Of a DNA stretch of 32,166 nt, positions 1 through 8,721 are shown in pieces. The DNA comes from an uncultured Clostridia bacterium (lineage in GTDB: Bacteria; Bacillota; Clostridia; TANB77; CAG-508). How positions within the stretch are numbered: position 1 is the first letter of the stretch; each line of letters starts with the position of its first letter. The position numbers were made by a program, and so were the translations under genes. The notes under the pieces were generated by a model. That model saw nothing but the letters and a program-made list of their open reading frames with translations. It had not been told where the DNA came from and searched no databases. Location of the stretch: positions 1-32,166 of the forward strand of contig CANRES010000007.1 of the NCBI GenBank assembly GCA_947629625.1, given 5' to 3'.

Positions 1-72
1 GGATTATTACCATTACATAGAGTAATTAAAAAGACACCAGCAAAAATATTAGCAAGACATGATGTAGAATAA
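1..72 (+). CDS. 3' end of a gene that starts left of the window
   Basis: An open frame enters from the left edge and codes for 23 residues, ending in ...KILARHDVE before a TAA stop. A strong terminator follows at once, which supports it as the real end of a gene. I do not recognise the protein. It does not look like the missing N-terminal part of the carboxypeptidase interrupted at 7825. It probably belongs to the same mobile element as the genes to its right, but this is inference. Confidence 0.5.
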   Translation, partial: GLLPLHRVIKKTPAKILARHDVE

Positions 73-110
73 AATAATAACCACTCGTTTCACGGGTGGT
101 TATTATTGTT
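73..110 (+). terminator. Rho-independent terminator
   Basis: A 15-bp stem (73-87 with 93-107, one G-T pair) with a 5-nt loop is followed by a T-rich tract. It ends the partial gene at the left edge. The stem is A/T-rich at its base, so it may work on both strands. Confidence 0.8.
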
Positions 111-306
111 ATATTAGTATTGAATCATAATTTATAAGTTTAAATGCAAATATTTACAAAGATTTAATTTTATGTTATTATTATATAAAATTTGAATTAA
201 TAAGGAAAAGAGATAAAAATACAATATAAAGACTTAAATGTTCCAATAGATAAATTAGAATTGCAAAAAATTGAAGTTATTGAATAATAAAAGGAGAAAA
301 AAGTTT

Positions 307-1303
307 ATGAAAAAAATAAGTTATATTATAATTACAATTATATTTATAATTTTAATATCATTAGTAGTTATAAATGTAATAAAAAAAGACGAAACAAAAG
401 AAACATTAAGTAATGAAAATTTATATAATGATATTGAAAATACTGTTATAAGTGAGAAAACTTTAAATATTGAAAAAAATAGTGCTATATCAAAATATAT
501 TCCTAATGATATTACTGAAATCTCAATAGTAAAGTTTTTTTCATATAATCCTAATGCTACACCATATACAATAACTGATATTGAGAAAATAAAAAAATTT
601 ATTGAATTATTTACTGGTTTTACATGGACAGAAATAGATAAACAAAGTTACTCAATAATAGAGCATAAAATAATAATAACAGGTTCTACAACAACTAATT
701 TTAATATGATGCGGATTAGCAGGAGAAAATGGAATGTATGGAATTATTCAAGTAGATGATAATGGTACTATTAAAACATATCAAACTTCTAAAACAAATT
801 ACGAAGAATTATTATCTTTTGATACTGAAAAATATTATTTACATGATAGTGATTTAGAGATTCCAAAACAAGAGATATGTTATGAAGTACAAAATAAAGT
901 ACTATCGGAATTAGACGAAAATAATAAAGCAATTCTTCAAAAACAAATTCGAGACGAACATATATCAATGGAACGTCAAATATTAGAAGGAATACAAGCA
1001 TTAAAAGATTCTAATAACCCAGTTTGGGAAAATAATTATTTATTAACATTTAATTTACAAAGAACAAAAGAATTATATAATATTGTTCAAAATGAACAAG
1101 TAAAAGAAGATTTAAAGCAAACTATAAATTTGTTTGAAAAAGCAATAAATGAACATAGTATAAAAAAACTATTGGAAGTACATAAAATAATACACGATTA
1201 TGATTATTGGATAATTAATTATCCACCAATTGAATTTGAATATGCTCCACCAGATTGGGAAGGTGCAAATACATATTTTGGTACAGTTTCAATTTTAAAA
1301 TAA
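307..1303 (+). pseudogene. Membrane-anchored extracytoplasmic protein of unknown function, frameshifted
   Basis: Two overlapping frames form one gene. The first starts at ATG 307 behind an AAGGAG site with a hydrophobic anchor (IIITIIFIILISLVVI, about residues 6-22). The frame breaks at 712: the sequence reads ATG-C-GGATTAGC. Without that C, MMGLAGENGMYGIIQ reads straight into the second frame, giving a 331-residue protein that ends at 1303. It would be a single-pass or lipoprotein-like protein with a helical, charged outer domain. I do not recognise the family. It is preceded by an AT-rich leader and followed by a strong terminator, so it is probably monocistronic cargo of the element. The break may be a sequence error rather than true decay (see findings). 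Confidence 0.6.
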
Positions 1304-1309
1304 GGTTTA

Positions 1310-1345
1310 AACAATGATATAAAAAATTATATCATTGTTTTTTTA
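1310..1345 (+). terminator. Rho-independent terminator
   Basis: A perfect 13-bp stem (1310-1322 with 1327-1339), a 4-nt loop and a run of T residues directly follow the 307-1303 gene. Confidence 0.9.
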
Positions 1346-1505
1346 TTTCTATTTTAAGTTTCATTATTCCATCCATAATATATGATTGTATAAACTTAAT
1401 TTTGTTACATTAAATAATCCATTAAATAGAGCCACAGTAAATTTGCACTATAATGTAAAATATGATAAAATAATGGCAAAGTTAAAAAACGGAGGAAAAT
1501 ATTTA

Positions 1506-1979
1506 ATGAAAAAATGGATAATATACTGTATATATATTTGTTTGTTTTTTTTAATGATTTATTTAGAATTTTATATATCTTTTAATCAAACTATTTATTA
1601 TCTTAATTATTATAATTTTTTTGGTAAATATAAATCCGAATTAATAAATGAAACCATTTTGGAAAATGGACTAATAGATAAAAATCAAAAAATTGAAGAT
1701 ATTAAACAAATAAGCATTAATTATACACAAGGATATGGTTATTTATTAACTTATAAATATACAAATAGAGATATAGGTTACTCTCATTGGACCGAAAATC
1801 CTAATATATATATAGATTATATAATATCTAATAATGGTTATAATGGACCTTTAATATATGATAAATATTATATTGTAATTAAATATATTATAATAGTTAT
1901 GATAATTATTCCATTTATAAAATTATTTATATATTTATTACAAAGAATAAAAAATTTAATTCAAAAAAGAGAATCCTAA
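1506..1979 (+). CDS. Small two-pass membrane protein, hypothetical
   Basis: The best start is ATG 1506, behind GGAGG at 1491-1495; upstream extension to a TTG has no ribosome site. The product of 157 residues has one hydrophobic segment near the N-terminus (WIIYCIYICLFFLMIYLEF) and another near the C-terminus (YIIIVMIIIPFIKLFIYLL). The Tyr/Asn-rich loop of about 80 residues between them probably lies outside the cell. The end is basic (KNLIQKRES). No family is recognised. It lies between two terminators, as a separate cargo unit of the serine-recombinase element. Confidence 0.65.
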   Translation: MKKWIIYCIYICLFFLMIYLEFYISFNQTIYYLNYYNFFGKYKSELINETILENGLIDKNQKIEDIKQISINYTQGYGYLLTYKYTNRDIGYSHWTENPNIYIDYIISNNGYNGPLIYDKYYIVIKYIIIVMIIIPFIKLFIYLLQRIKNLIQKRES

Positions 1980-1995
1980 ATGGATTCTCTAAATT
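1968..1995 (+). terminator. Terminator hairpin after the two-pass membrane protein
   Basis: An inverted repeat AGAGAATCC / GGATTCTCT overlaps the stop codon of the 1506 gene and is followed by an A/T-rich stretch. There is no clean T run, so termination may be weak. Confidence 0.5.
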
Positions 1996-2052
1996 ATTTA
2001 TATAGGACATATAATAATCGTATTTATAACAAAAAATATAATATATGATATT

Positions 2053-3063
2053 TTAACTATTCTTCTTTATCCATTTTTGAAATTCCTCAGCAGAAATTTT
2101 ATTATTTTTATATTTTGCTAATTTATTTTTTCCTATTTTACTATACTTTTCAAAATCTTCAATGTATTTTTGAATATCAGGGTATCTTGACTTCATCATT
2201 GCCTTTCGATTATATACTTGGTAATATGAGAAAATAATAGGATCTTCATTTTTACTATTTTCAAATACATTTTTTCTACCAATTTCCTTACAAGTTTTTT
2301 TAGTTTCACCAGGTGCAATATTAGAACAATAGTTAGTTGCTTTATTTGTAGAAATGAAGTATTTTTTACAATTCTTACATACTTTTAAATACACATCTTG
2401 CTTTAAAATACTGCAAATTGATTTATATAAAATAGCAGAAATATTGTAAGGTAGTATTAAATCAAATTCTGTTATTTTACTATTTTTTTGTGAAAGAAAT
2501 TCATATATTTGCTTTTCAGATTCACCAGGATAAGAAGAAAAAAGATTAACTGAATAATATGCTGCTTTATTCTCATTCAATAAAGTTAAGTTAGGTGATA
2601 TTCTTCTTAAAACATATAATCTCTCTATTGCTTTATAATTATTTGCAATTTTATTAGGGTTTAAATAACAATAATCAAGAATAATATCTGTTTGGTTTTG
2701 TAACTTATTAAATAAATTTTTATTTTTATTTAATAAATCCGTTATAAAATCTTCAAATTTTTTCTGTTCACAATTTGATTCTTTAAATAATTTTAACATT
2801 TTATTATAATCTATTAAAGATAATGAGTATTTACTAAAAAAATAAAGAAAATCCTCATATTTATTAAAATCAGTATTTAAAAAATCAGCTAAAAATGAGC
2901 CAATTGGTTGTATGAAAATTTTATATTCTGAATTCATTTCATATTGCATACTTTTTTTATTAAATTTTATGGGATAATTTATTATAATTTCGCAATTATT
3001 TTTATCATTTATAGCTAATCCTAATCCACATATAATATCTTGAATATATTTATTCTCATCCAT
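2053..3063 (-). CDS. Zinc-ribbon protein of unknown function, DUF6076-like
   Basis: The product has 336 residues. It is a helical protein with a Cys cluster in the second half: CKNCKKYFI, then YCSN, then TCKEIGRK, spaced like a treble-clef or zinc-ribbon site. This layout resembles the DUF6076 proteins often seen in conjugative and mobilizable elements of Clostridia, but that match is from memory and was not tested. The start has a good AGGAG site. A 10-bp inverted repeat in the leader (3084-3117) could act as operator or mRNA hairpin. The gene faces against the genes on both sides. Confidence 0.6.
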   Translation of the reverse strand: MDENKYIQDIICGLGLAINDKNNCEIIINYPIKFNKKSMQYEMNSEYKIFIQPIGSFLADFLNTDFNKYEDFLYFFSKYSLSLIDYNKMLKLFKESNCEQKKFEDFITDLLNKNKNLFNKLQNQTDIILDYCYLNPNKIANNYKAIERLYVLRRISPNLTLLNENKAAYYSVNLFSSYPGESEKQIYEFLSQKNSKITEFDLILPYNISAILYKSICSILKQDVYLKVCKNCKKYFISTNKATNYCSNIAPGETKKTCKEIGRKNVFENSKNEDPIIFSYYQVYNRKAMMKSRYPDIQKYIEDFEKYSKIGKNKLAKYKNNKISAEEFQKWIKKNS

Positions 3064-3083
3064 TTTTAACTCCTTTTTGTTAA

Positions 3084-3117
3084 GAACACAATTAAAAAAT
3101 AACTATAAATTGTGTTC
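3084..3117 (-). promoter_or_regulatory. Inverted repeat in the leader of the zinc-ribbon gene
   Basis: GAACACAATT at 3084-3093 is repeated inverted at 3108-3117, just upstream of the ribosome site of the 3063 gene. A related AAGAAC...GTTCTT pair lies at about 3180-3210. These may be operator half-sites or an mRNA hairpin. Confidence 0.4.
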
Positions 3118-3220
3118 ATTTCATTTTTTCCTAATACTTATTGACTTTATTAATATATGAAATTATAATAGCAATAGTTAAGAACGAATATGAAATTCTT
3201 TCTGTTCTTGACAATTATAA

Positions 3221-3278
3221 AACATATAGTATAAGTACATTTCTTCCTTTTTTTTATATATAAATTATACTATATGTT
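3221..3278. repeat. 14-bp perfect inverted repeat in the divergent intergenic region
   Basis: AACATATAGTATAA at 3221-3234 is matched by its inverse at 3265-3278, with a 30-bp T-rich centre. It lies between the divergent genes at 3063 (minus) and 3385 (plus). It fits a regulator operator or a recombinase-binding site; nothing in the sequence decides between these. The rest of 3064-3384 is AT-rich with no gene I can support. Confidence 0.5.
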
Positions 3279-3384
3279 AATAAAAAAATCAATATAGGCA
3301 AATTCTAGATATGTCTATATGATACTACTATGTCAAAAAATGTGTAAACACTTTTTGAACCAAATATAAAATATGGAGGTAAGT

Positions 3385-3801
3385 ATGGAAAAAATTTTAA
3401 CAATAAAAGATTTATATTTTAATCACAAAAAGAGTTTAACTGAAATTTCAGAAATAGTAAAAACATCCATAAGTTATATCTCAAAAGTTTTAAGAAAAGA
3501 TATAAGATACACAGAAGAAAAAGAAAAACGAAAACAAGAGAATTTAACAGAACGAAAAAAAATACAAAAAGAAATAATTTATAATAAACGTAGAGAAATA
3601 AAATGTACAGATAATATTGATTTAAAAAGTCAGCATGAACAAGCAGTTAAAGAATTATCAAAACATTCTGTATTAGGAAAAGAAGCATTAAGAAAATGGT
3701 GTAGTAGTGCATATAAATATAATCCAAAAAAGAAAAGATATGAATTTGATACAGAAAATTTATTAAAACCTGCTGATTTTCCATTATATATAGGTATATA
3801 A
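3385..3801 (+). CDS. HTH DNA-binding protein of the element
   Basis: ATG 3385 is placed correctly behind GGAGGT; the earlier ATG 3373 overlaps that ribosome site. The product has 138 residues. Residues 1-45 (LTIKDLYFNHKKSLTEISEIV, then SISYISKVLRKD) read as a resolvase or sigma-like helix-turn-helix. A long basic helical linker rich in Lys, Glu and Arg follows, then a C-terminal region with a conserved-looking WCSSAYKYNPKKKRYEF. It is probably a regulator of the element's transfer or excision functions; the target is unknown. It starts the cluster of small genes that leads into the recombinases. Confidence 0.6.
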   Translation: MEKILTIKDLYFNHKKSLTEISEIVKTSISYISKVLRKDIRYTEEKEKRKQENLTERKKIQKEIIYNKRREIKCTDNIDLKSQHEQAVKELSKHSVLGKEALRKWCSSAYKYNPKKKRYEFDTENLLKPADFPLYIGI

Positions 3802-3884
3802 ATTTTATAAGAATAAAAAAATATAACTGTACATTTATGTAGAGAAAATGAAATAAGTTTTATAGAAATTTAGAAGGTGATAAA

Positions 3885-3980
3885 ATGTTGTTATTTATAT
3901 TAGGAATGATGGTAGGAGGAACAATTGGAATAATAGTTCACTGTATGTTAATTATTGCCAAAGAATCAGATAAAAATTAA
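3885..3980 (+). CDS. 31-residue single-pass membrane peptide, DUF3789-like
   Basis: The sequence reads AAGGTGATAAAATG, a good ribosome site and start. The peptide begins MLLFILGMMVGGTIGIIVH and ends with the polar AKESDKN. The glycine-rich hydrophobic segment after MLLFILG is typical of the very small DUF3789 proteins found in phages and conjugative elements, by recollection. No function is known for the family. A terminator follows directly. Confidence 0.6.
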   Translation: MLLFILGMMVGGTIGIIVHCMLIIAKESDKN

Positions 3981-3995
3981 AGTATATAATATTTA

Positions 3996-4026
3996 TAAAA
4001 AGTCAGAAAAAATCTGGCTTTTTTAT
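3996..4026 (+). terminator. Rho-independent terminator
   Basis: AAGTCAGA and TCTGGCTT form a stem (one G-T pair) around an A-rich loop, followed by six T residues. It separates the 31-residue peptide gene from the 4040 gene. Confidence 0.8.
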
Positions 4027-4039
4027 TATGGAGGAAAAA

Positions 4040-4312
4040 ATGAATAAAAATGAATGTAAAAAATATATAAGAAAATCTTATGAAAAACTTATAAATAAAT
4101 CATTAACAATGAATCCAGAAAATTTAGCAAATGAAATGGAAAAAGTAATGAAAAATGAAAGTAGAATTTATATTGCTTATGCAAAACTTGCAATGCACCA
4201 TTTGAATAAAAGTGCTACTGATATTACTGCTAAACAATTATTAGCACAAATAGATGTAATATCAAAAATATATGATCAAACAGATATATTACTTAAAGCA
4301 GAAAACATCTAA
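4040..4312 (+). CDS. Small helical protein, hypothetical
   Basis: ATG 4040 is preferred because GGAGG at 4030-4034 sits at the right distance, while ATG 4028 overlaps it. The 90-residue product is wholly polar and predicted helical (KKYIRKSYEKLINKSLTMNP..., then MHHLNKSATDITAKQLLAQID). It has no membrane segment or cysteine motif. It belongs to the string of small genes before the serine recombinases; such proteins could be recombination directionality factors, but nothing in the sequence proves it. Confidence 0.6.
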   Translation: MNKNECKKYIRKSYEKLINKSLTMNPENLANEMEKVMKNESRIYIAYAKLAMHHLNKSATDITAKQLLAQIDVISKIYDQTDILLKAENI

Positions 4313-4389
4313 ATTTTTTTCTCAACTTATATTTATATAATAATATTTTTTTGCTTTCGTTCATAAAATTAAGCAAGAGGTGAAGAAAT

Positions 4390-4533
4390 ATGCAAGAAAG
4401 CATAACTACTCAAGAAAAGAAAAATAAAGTAAAAGAAGATTTTAATATTATTGTAACTTATGCTAATAATGGACAAAGTTTTCAGACAATTGCTGAAAAC
4501 ATAATAATAAGAAAAATGAATGAAAATAAATAA
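4390..4533 (+). CDS. 47-residue accessory protein upstream of the recombinases
   Basis: A GAGGTGAAGAAAT ribosome site precedes ATG 4390. The product is MQESITTQEKKNKVKEDFNI..., followed by VTYANNGQSFQTIAENI and a short basic end. Small proteins of this shape lie directly before large serine recombinases in several clostridial transposons (compare TnpW of Tn4451-type elements); the resemblance is loose. The 3' flanks of this gene and of the 4040 gene share TTTTTTCTCAACTT (near 4315 and 4538), so the two units may have arisen by local duplication. Confidence 0.55.
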   Translation: MQESITTQEKKNKVKEDFNIIVTYANNGQSFQTIAENIIIRKMNENK

Positions 4534-4610
4534 AATTTTTTCTCAACTTTAAATATAAAATATAATGTGGTAAAAAGTAAGCATAGATAATTACAAAGAA
4601 GGGAGGAAAT

Positions 4611-6266
4611 TTGGAAGCAAAAGACTTTGATAATAAAAATTATATTGCCGCTTTATATATGAGATTAAGTAAAGATGATGGCGATAAAGAAGAAAGCGAA
4701 AGTATAAAAAATCAAAGGAAAATATTAAAAGCATTTGTTAAAGAAAATAATTATAAAATTTATGATGAATATATAGATGATGGATATAGTGGAACAAATT
4801 TTAATAGACCTGATTTTAAAAGAATGATTAAAGATATAAAATCTGGAAAAGTTAATATGGTAATCACAAAAAACCTAGCAAGATTAGGTAGAGATTATAT
4901 TGAAGCAGGAAGATATATTGAATCCTTTTTTCCAGAAAACGAAATAAGATATATCGCAATATTGGATGATGTTGATACATATTTAGATAAGAACTGTGAT
5001 ACTGTTGCATTTAAAAATATTATGAATGATTTTTATGCTAAGGAAACATCTAAAAATATAAAGAAAACCAAAAATAGAAAAAAACAAGAAGGTTTTTATT
5101 ATATAAGTTATGCTCCATTTGGTTATAAAAAAATAAATAAAGCAGGAAATCTAAAAATAGATGAGGTAGCAGCAGATACGGTAAGAAGAATATTTAAAGA
5201 ATTTATTGCTGGTAAAGGAACATATCAAATTGCTCAAATTTTAAACAAAGAAAATGTAACTACTCCTGGATTATATATGAATATGACAAGTGTCGTAAAT
5301 AATATAACAAACACAACTAATATATGGAGGCATACTACTATAAAAAGAATTCTTACTAATCCAATATACATAGGTACAGTAGTACAAAATAAAAGAAAAA
5401 AAATTAGTTATAAAAGTAAAAAGATGATTACATTACCAGAAGATCAACATACAATAACTACGGACCATCATACTCCTATTATAGATATTGACACATGGAA
5501 TACTGTACAATCTATTTTTAAAAATCGTGTAGGAGAAAAAATAAAAGAAGATGATCCATTATTGAAATCATTATTACATTGCTATCATTGTCATAATAAA
5601 TTACAAATTGTTAAGAAAACTGATAAATATAAGGATAATATAAAAACTAGAAAATATGTTATATGTAATACAGCATCAAGAGTTGTAACAAATAAAATAT
5701 GTAATAATAAAAAATATATAAATTATGAAGTATTAGAAAAAAAAGTATTAGATAAAATATCTAGTGTTTTTGAAGAATATATTACATCAAATGCTTTTAA
5801 TAATGAAGAATTATTAGAAAACTTAATTAAATCTCAAAGTAATAAAGGAAAATTAATAGAAAAATTAGAACAAATTAATAATCAACTAAACAGTGTAAAT
5901 AAAAAAATATCTACACTATATAATGATAAGTTAAATGGACTAATTGAAGAACAAGATTATAGTAATTTTTCAGATAATTTAGTAAAAGAAAGACATAAAT
6001 TAGAAGAATTGAAGGAAATTACAGAAGAAGAAATTAATGAATTTGAAAAAAAATTTGATGGCAAACAAATAGAGAATAAATTAGAAAAGGTAATAAAAAG
6101 AATCATTGATGGAAGAGAATTAAAAAAAGAAGATTTACAACAATTAGTAAATATGATTGAAATAGATGAAAACAAAAATGTATTAATCCATTTTAATTTT
6201 TATGAATTAAATTGTATAGGAGGGCATTTTAATTATGATGATACTCAAAAAGCAGTTAATTCGTAA
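4611..6266 (+). CDS. Large serine recombinase, first of a tandem pair
   Basis: This is a site-specific DNA integrase/excisionase of the large serine family, 551 residues. It starts with TTG 4611, four bases after GGGAGG; no ATG is better placed. The resolvase domain has the catalytic serine in YMRLSKDDGD (about S20), then GYSGTNFNRPDFKRMI and the ITKNLARLGRDY segment. The recombinase domain follows (FGYKKINKAGNLKID, GTYQIAQILNKENV). A zinc ribbon has paired cysteines in CYHCHNK and later single ones. A long coiled coil covers about residues 410-500. The stop overlaps the next recombinase start by 32 bp, so the two are translationally coupled. It probably catalyses integration and excision of this element. 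Confidence 0.92.
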   Translation: MEAKDFDNKNYIAALYMRLSKDDGDKEESESIKNQRKILKAFVKENNYKIYDEYIDDGYSGTNFNRPDFKRMIKDIKSGKVNMVITKNLARLGRDYIEAGRYIESFFPENEIRYIAILDDVDTYLDKNCDTVAFKNIMNDFYAKETSKNIKKTKNRKKQEGFYYISYAPFGYKKINKAGNLKIDEVAADTVRRIFKEFIAGKGTYQIAQILNKENVTTPGLYMNMTSVVNNITNTTNIWRHTTIKRILTNPIYIGTVVQNKRKKISYKSKKMITLPEDQHTITTDHHTPIIDIDTWNTVQSIFKNRVGEKIKEDDPLLKSLLHCYHCHNKLQIVKKTDKYKDNIKTRKYVICNTASRVVTNKICNNKKYINYEVLEKKVLDKISSVFEEYITSNAFNNEELLENLIKSQSNKGKLIEKLEQINNQLNSVNKKISTLYNDKLNGLIEEQDYSNFSDNLVKERHKLEELKEITEEEINEFEKKFDGKQIENKLEKVIKRIIDGRELKKEDLQQLVNMIEIDENKNVLIHFNFYELNCIGGHFNYDDTQKAVNS

Positions 6267-7812
6267 TGTAGCAATTTATTTAAGACTTAGTAAAGATGAT
6301 GGTGATACAGAAGAAAGTGAAAGTATTTCAAATCAAAGAGCAATTATTTTGAACTATTTAAAAGAAAATTTCAATTATGAAAATTATTATGAATATGTGG
6401 ATGATGGCTTTTCAGGTGCTACGTTTAATAGACCAGGATTTAAAAGAATGATTGCTGATTTAAAAACAAAGAAAATAGACTTAGTAATAACAAAAAATTT
6501 AGCAAGGTTTGCAAGAAATTACATTGAAGCAGGTGAATATATAGAAAAACTATTTCCAGATAACAATATAAGATATATTGCAATATTAGATGGTGTTGAT
6601 AATTTTGAAGATAAAGTTGCAAACGAATTTGCACCGATAAAAGCAGTGTTTAATGAATTATTTTGTAAAGAAACATCAAAGAGTATAAAAAAGAGTAAAA
6701 GAAAAAAGATGTCTGAGGGGATATATAGTTGTAATGTAGCACCATTTGGTTATAAAAAAGATAATGATAATCCAGGAAAATTAATAATTGATGAATATGC
6801 TAGTAAGATAGTTGAAAGAATTTTTGAATTAACATTAAAAGGAAAAACAGCAAAACAAATAGCTGATTTATTCAATAAAGAAAAAATAATCACACCAGCA
6901 GAATATTTAAAAATTAAAGGATTAGAAAATAGAACAAAGAAAATTTGGACAAGAAGTATGATTTCAAGAATCTTAGAAAATCCTGTATATACAGGAAAAT
7001 GTTTAAGAGGAAAAACACAAAATATTAGTTATAAGAGTAAAAAAAGAATTAACATACGAAGAAATGAACAAATAATAACTGAAAATACTCATAAAGCAAT
7101 AATACCAGGTGAAATATATGATAAGATTCATAATAATAACAAATTTGGAAAAATAAAAGGTGAATCAAAAGGTATAGATGTTAAATTTGCACCATATATG
7201 TTTTGTGGTGAATGTAAAAATAAAATGTCAAAAAGAAGATCAAGAAAATTTATAAATATTCATTGTCCATCAAGAAATGAAACTAATTATTTATGTTCAA
7301 ATAAAAAACTATATAAATATGAAGAACTTGAACAATTAATAATAGATAGTATAAGAAAAGAATTCGATATATATTTAAAAAAGAATAACTTAAATCTTAG
7401 TTTAATGAAAAAATATAATATGATGAAAGTAAATGAAATAGATAGTAAATTAAAAGAATTTAACAAAGAACTAGGAATAATAAGATTTAAAATCTCTAAA
7501 TTATATAATGATAGATTACAAGAAAGTATTTCAGAAGATGATTACAAAAAAATGTACAATGCCTTAACTAAAAGGAGAAAAGAATTAAGTGAAGATATTG
7601 AAATACTTGAAAATGAAAAAAATAATATCAATAATGATAGTGAAAATATATCGAAGATAAAAGAAGTTAAAAATGTGTTAAAGAACCTAGATAAAGAATT
7701 CTTAACTGACGAAGATATAGGAGAAATAATTGAAAAAATATACCTATATGATAATCATATTCAGATATTTTATAAATTTGAAAAAATGCCATCAAAAATA
7801 ATTTCTTGTTAA
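6235..7812 (+). CDS. Large serine recombinase, second of a tandem pair
   Basis: A second family member, 525 residues, starts at ATG 6235 behind AGGAGGG. The catalytic serine is in YLRLSKDDGD (about S19), followed by GFSGATFNRPGFKRMI and LVITKNLARFARNYIEAGE. The recombinase domain contains FGYKKDNDNPGK; the zinc ribbon is CGECKNKM... with later cysteines in HCPS and LCSN. A coiled coil fills about residues 390-480. It resembles the first recombinase clearly but not closely, so this is an old duplication or a paired system like CcrA/CcrB of SCCmec rather than a recent copy. Its stop lies within about 15 bp of the junction with the interrupted carboxypeptidase gene, the usual place for an integrase gene at an element end. 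Confidence 0.92.
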   Translation: MMILKKQLIRNVAIYLRLSKDDGDTEESESISNQRAIILNYLKENFNYENYYEYVDDGFSGATFNRPGFKRMIADLKTKKIDLVITKNLARFARNYIEAGEYIEKLFPDNNIRYIAILDGVDNFEDKVANEFAPIKAVFNELFCKETSKSIKKSKRKKMSEGIYSCNVAPFGYKKDNDNPGKLIIDEYASKIVERIFELTLKGKTAKQIADLFNKEKIITPAEYLKIKGLENRTKKIWTRSMISRILENPVYTGKCLRGKTQNISYKSKKRINIRRNEQIITENTHKAIIPGEIYDKIHNNNKFGKIKGESKGIDVKFAPYMFCGECKNKMSKRRSRKFINIHCPSRNETNYLCSNKKLYKYEELEQLIIDSIRKEFDIYLKKNNLNLSLMKKYNMMKVNEIDSKLKEFNKELGIIRFKISKLYNDRLQESISEDDYKKMYNALTKRRKELSEDIEILENEKNNINNDSENISKIKEVKNVLKNLDKEFLTDEDIGEIIEKIYLYDNHIQIFYKFEKMPSKIISC

Positions 7813-7842
7813 TTATGAACGCTCAATGATTGTACTGTTGCA
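7813..7842. other. Probable right attachment site of the serine-recombinase element
   Basis: Between the recombinase stop (7812) and the carboxypeptidase coding sequence, homology to the penicillin-binding-protein family begins at about 7825 with N-D-C-T-V-A-M-A-E. In frame upstream there is a stop at 7816-7818, so the gene cannot be read across the junction. The crossover is therefore about 7815-7830. The exact core cannot be fixed without the left junction. Confidence 0.6.
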
Positions 7843-8613
7843 ATGGCAGAATATTTAGCAGGATCCGAAGAAGCATTTGTAGATTTAATGAATAAACGTG
7901 CAAAAGAATTAGGAATGAATGATACAACATTTAAAAACTGTCATGGTATAGATGAAGACGGTCATGTAACATCACCTTATGATATTAGTATTATGGCAAG
8001 AGAACTTTTAAAAAATCATCCTAACATAACAAAATATACAACAATATGGATGGATTCATTAAGAGATGGAAAATCAGAATTAGTAAATACAAATAAATTA
8101 ATAAGAAACTATAAAGGTGCAACAGGTTTAAAAACAGGTTCAACATCACTTGCATTATATAATTTAGCAGCAAGTGCAACAAGAGATAATTTATCATTAA
8201 TAGCAGTAATAATGAAAGCACCAACAACTAAAATTCGTTTTTCAGAAGCTCAAAAACTTTTAGACTATGGATTTGCAAATTATTCATATAAACAATTTGG
8301 AAAAGAAGGAGAAATAGTACAAAATATTGCAGTTGAAAAAGGAGTGGAACCAACTGTAAATGCAATATATGAAAAAGAAGCATCTGTTTTAATAAAGAAA
8401 GGTCAAGAAAAAAATGTTATACAAAATATAAAAATTAATGAAAATATTTCAGCACCAATAGTAAAAGGAGATAAAGTAGGAGAGGCAACATTTGAATTAG
8501 ATGGAAAAATAATTGCAACAGTAAATTTAGTAGCAGATAATGACGTAAATAAGGTAAATATTTGGAATATCACTACAAATTTATATAAAAAATGGTTTAA
8601 TTTAATTAGATAA
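7825..8613 (+). pseudogene. dacF: D-alanyl-D-alanine carboxypeptidase, 3' part, 5' end cut off by the element
   Basis: Serine-type carboxypeptidases of the PBP5/DacF family trim the terminal D-Ala of peptidoglycan stem peptides at the cell surface. Here the frame opens in the second active-site motif (S-x-N, of which ND is seen) and runs through MAEYLAGSEEAFVDLMN, the HGIDEDGHVTSPYD segment, KTGST (the third motif), and the beta-rich C-terminal domain, ending in a short amphipathic tail (NLYKKWFNLIR) that would bind the membrane. The signal peptide, the S-x-x-K motif with the catalytic serine, and about the first 100 or more residues are missing. ATG 7843 is only a possible restart and lacks a ribosome site. 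The 5' part should lie beyond the left end of the element. The gene symbol is a family guess; dacA/dacB-type naming is equally possible. Confidence 0.88.
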
Positions 8614-8656
8614 ATTTGATATAAAAATAAATAACTATGTAAATAAGATAAATATA

Positions 8657-8685
8657 TTGAAATATTTTTTTACTTATAGTATAAT
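8657..8685 (+). promoter_or_regulatory. Promoter of the acetyltransferase gene
   Basis: TTGAAA (8657-8662), 17 bp, TATAAT (8680-8685). Confidence 0.7.
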
Positions 8686-8721
8686 AATTTGAAAAATAAA
8701 CTATAAGGAGGAAAAGTAAAT

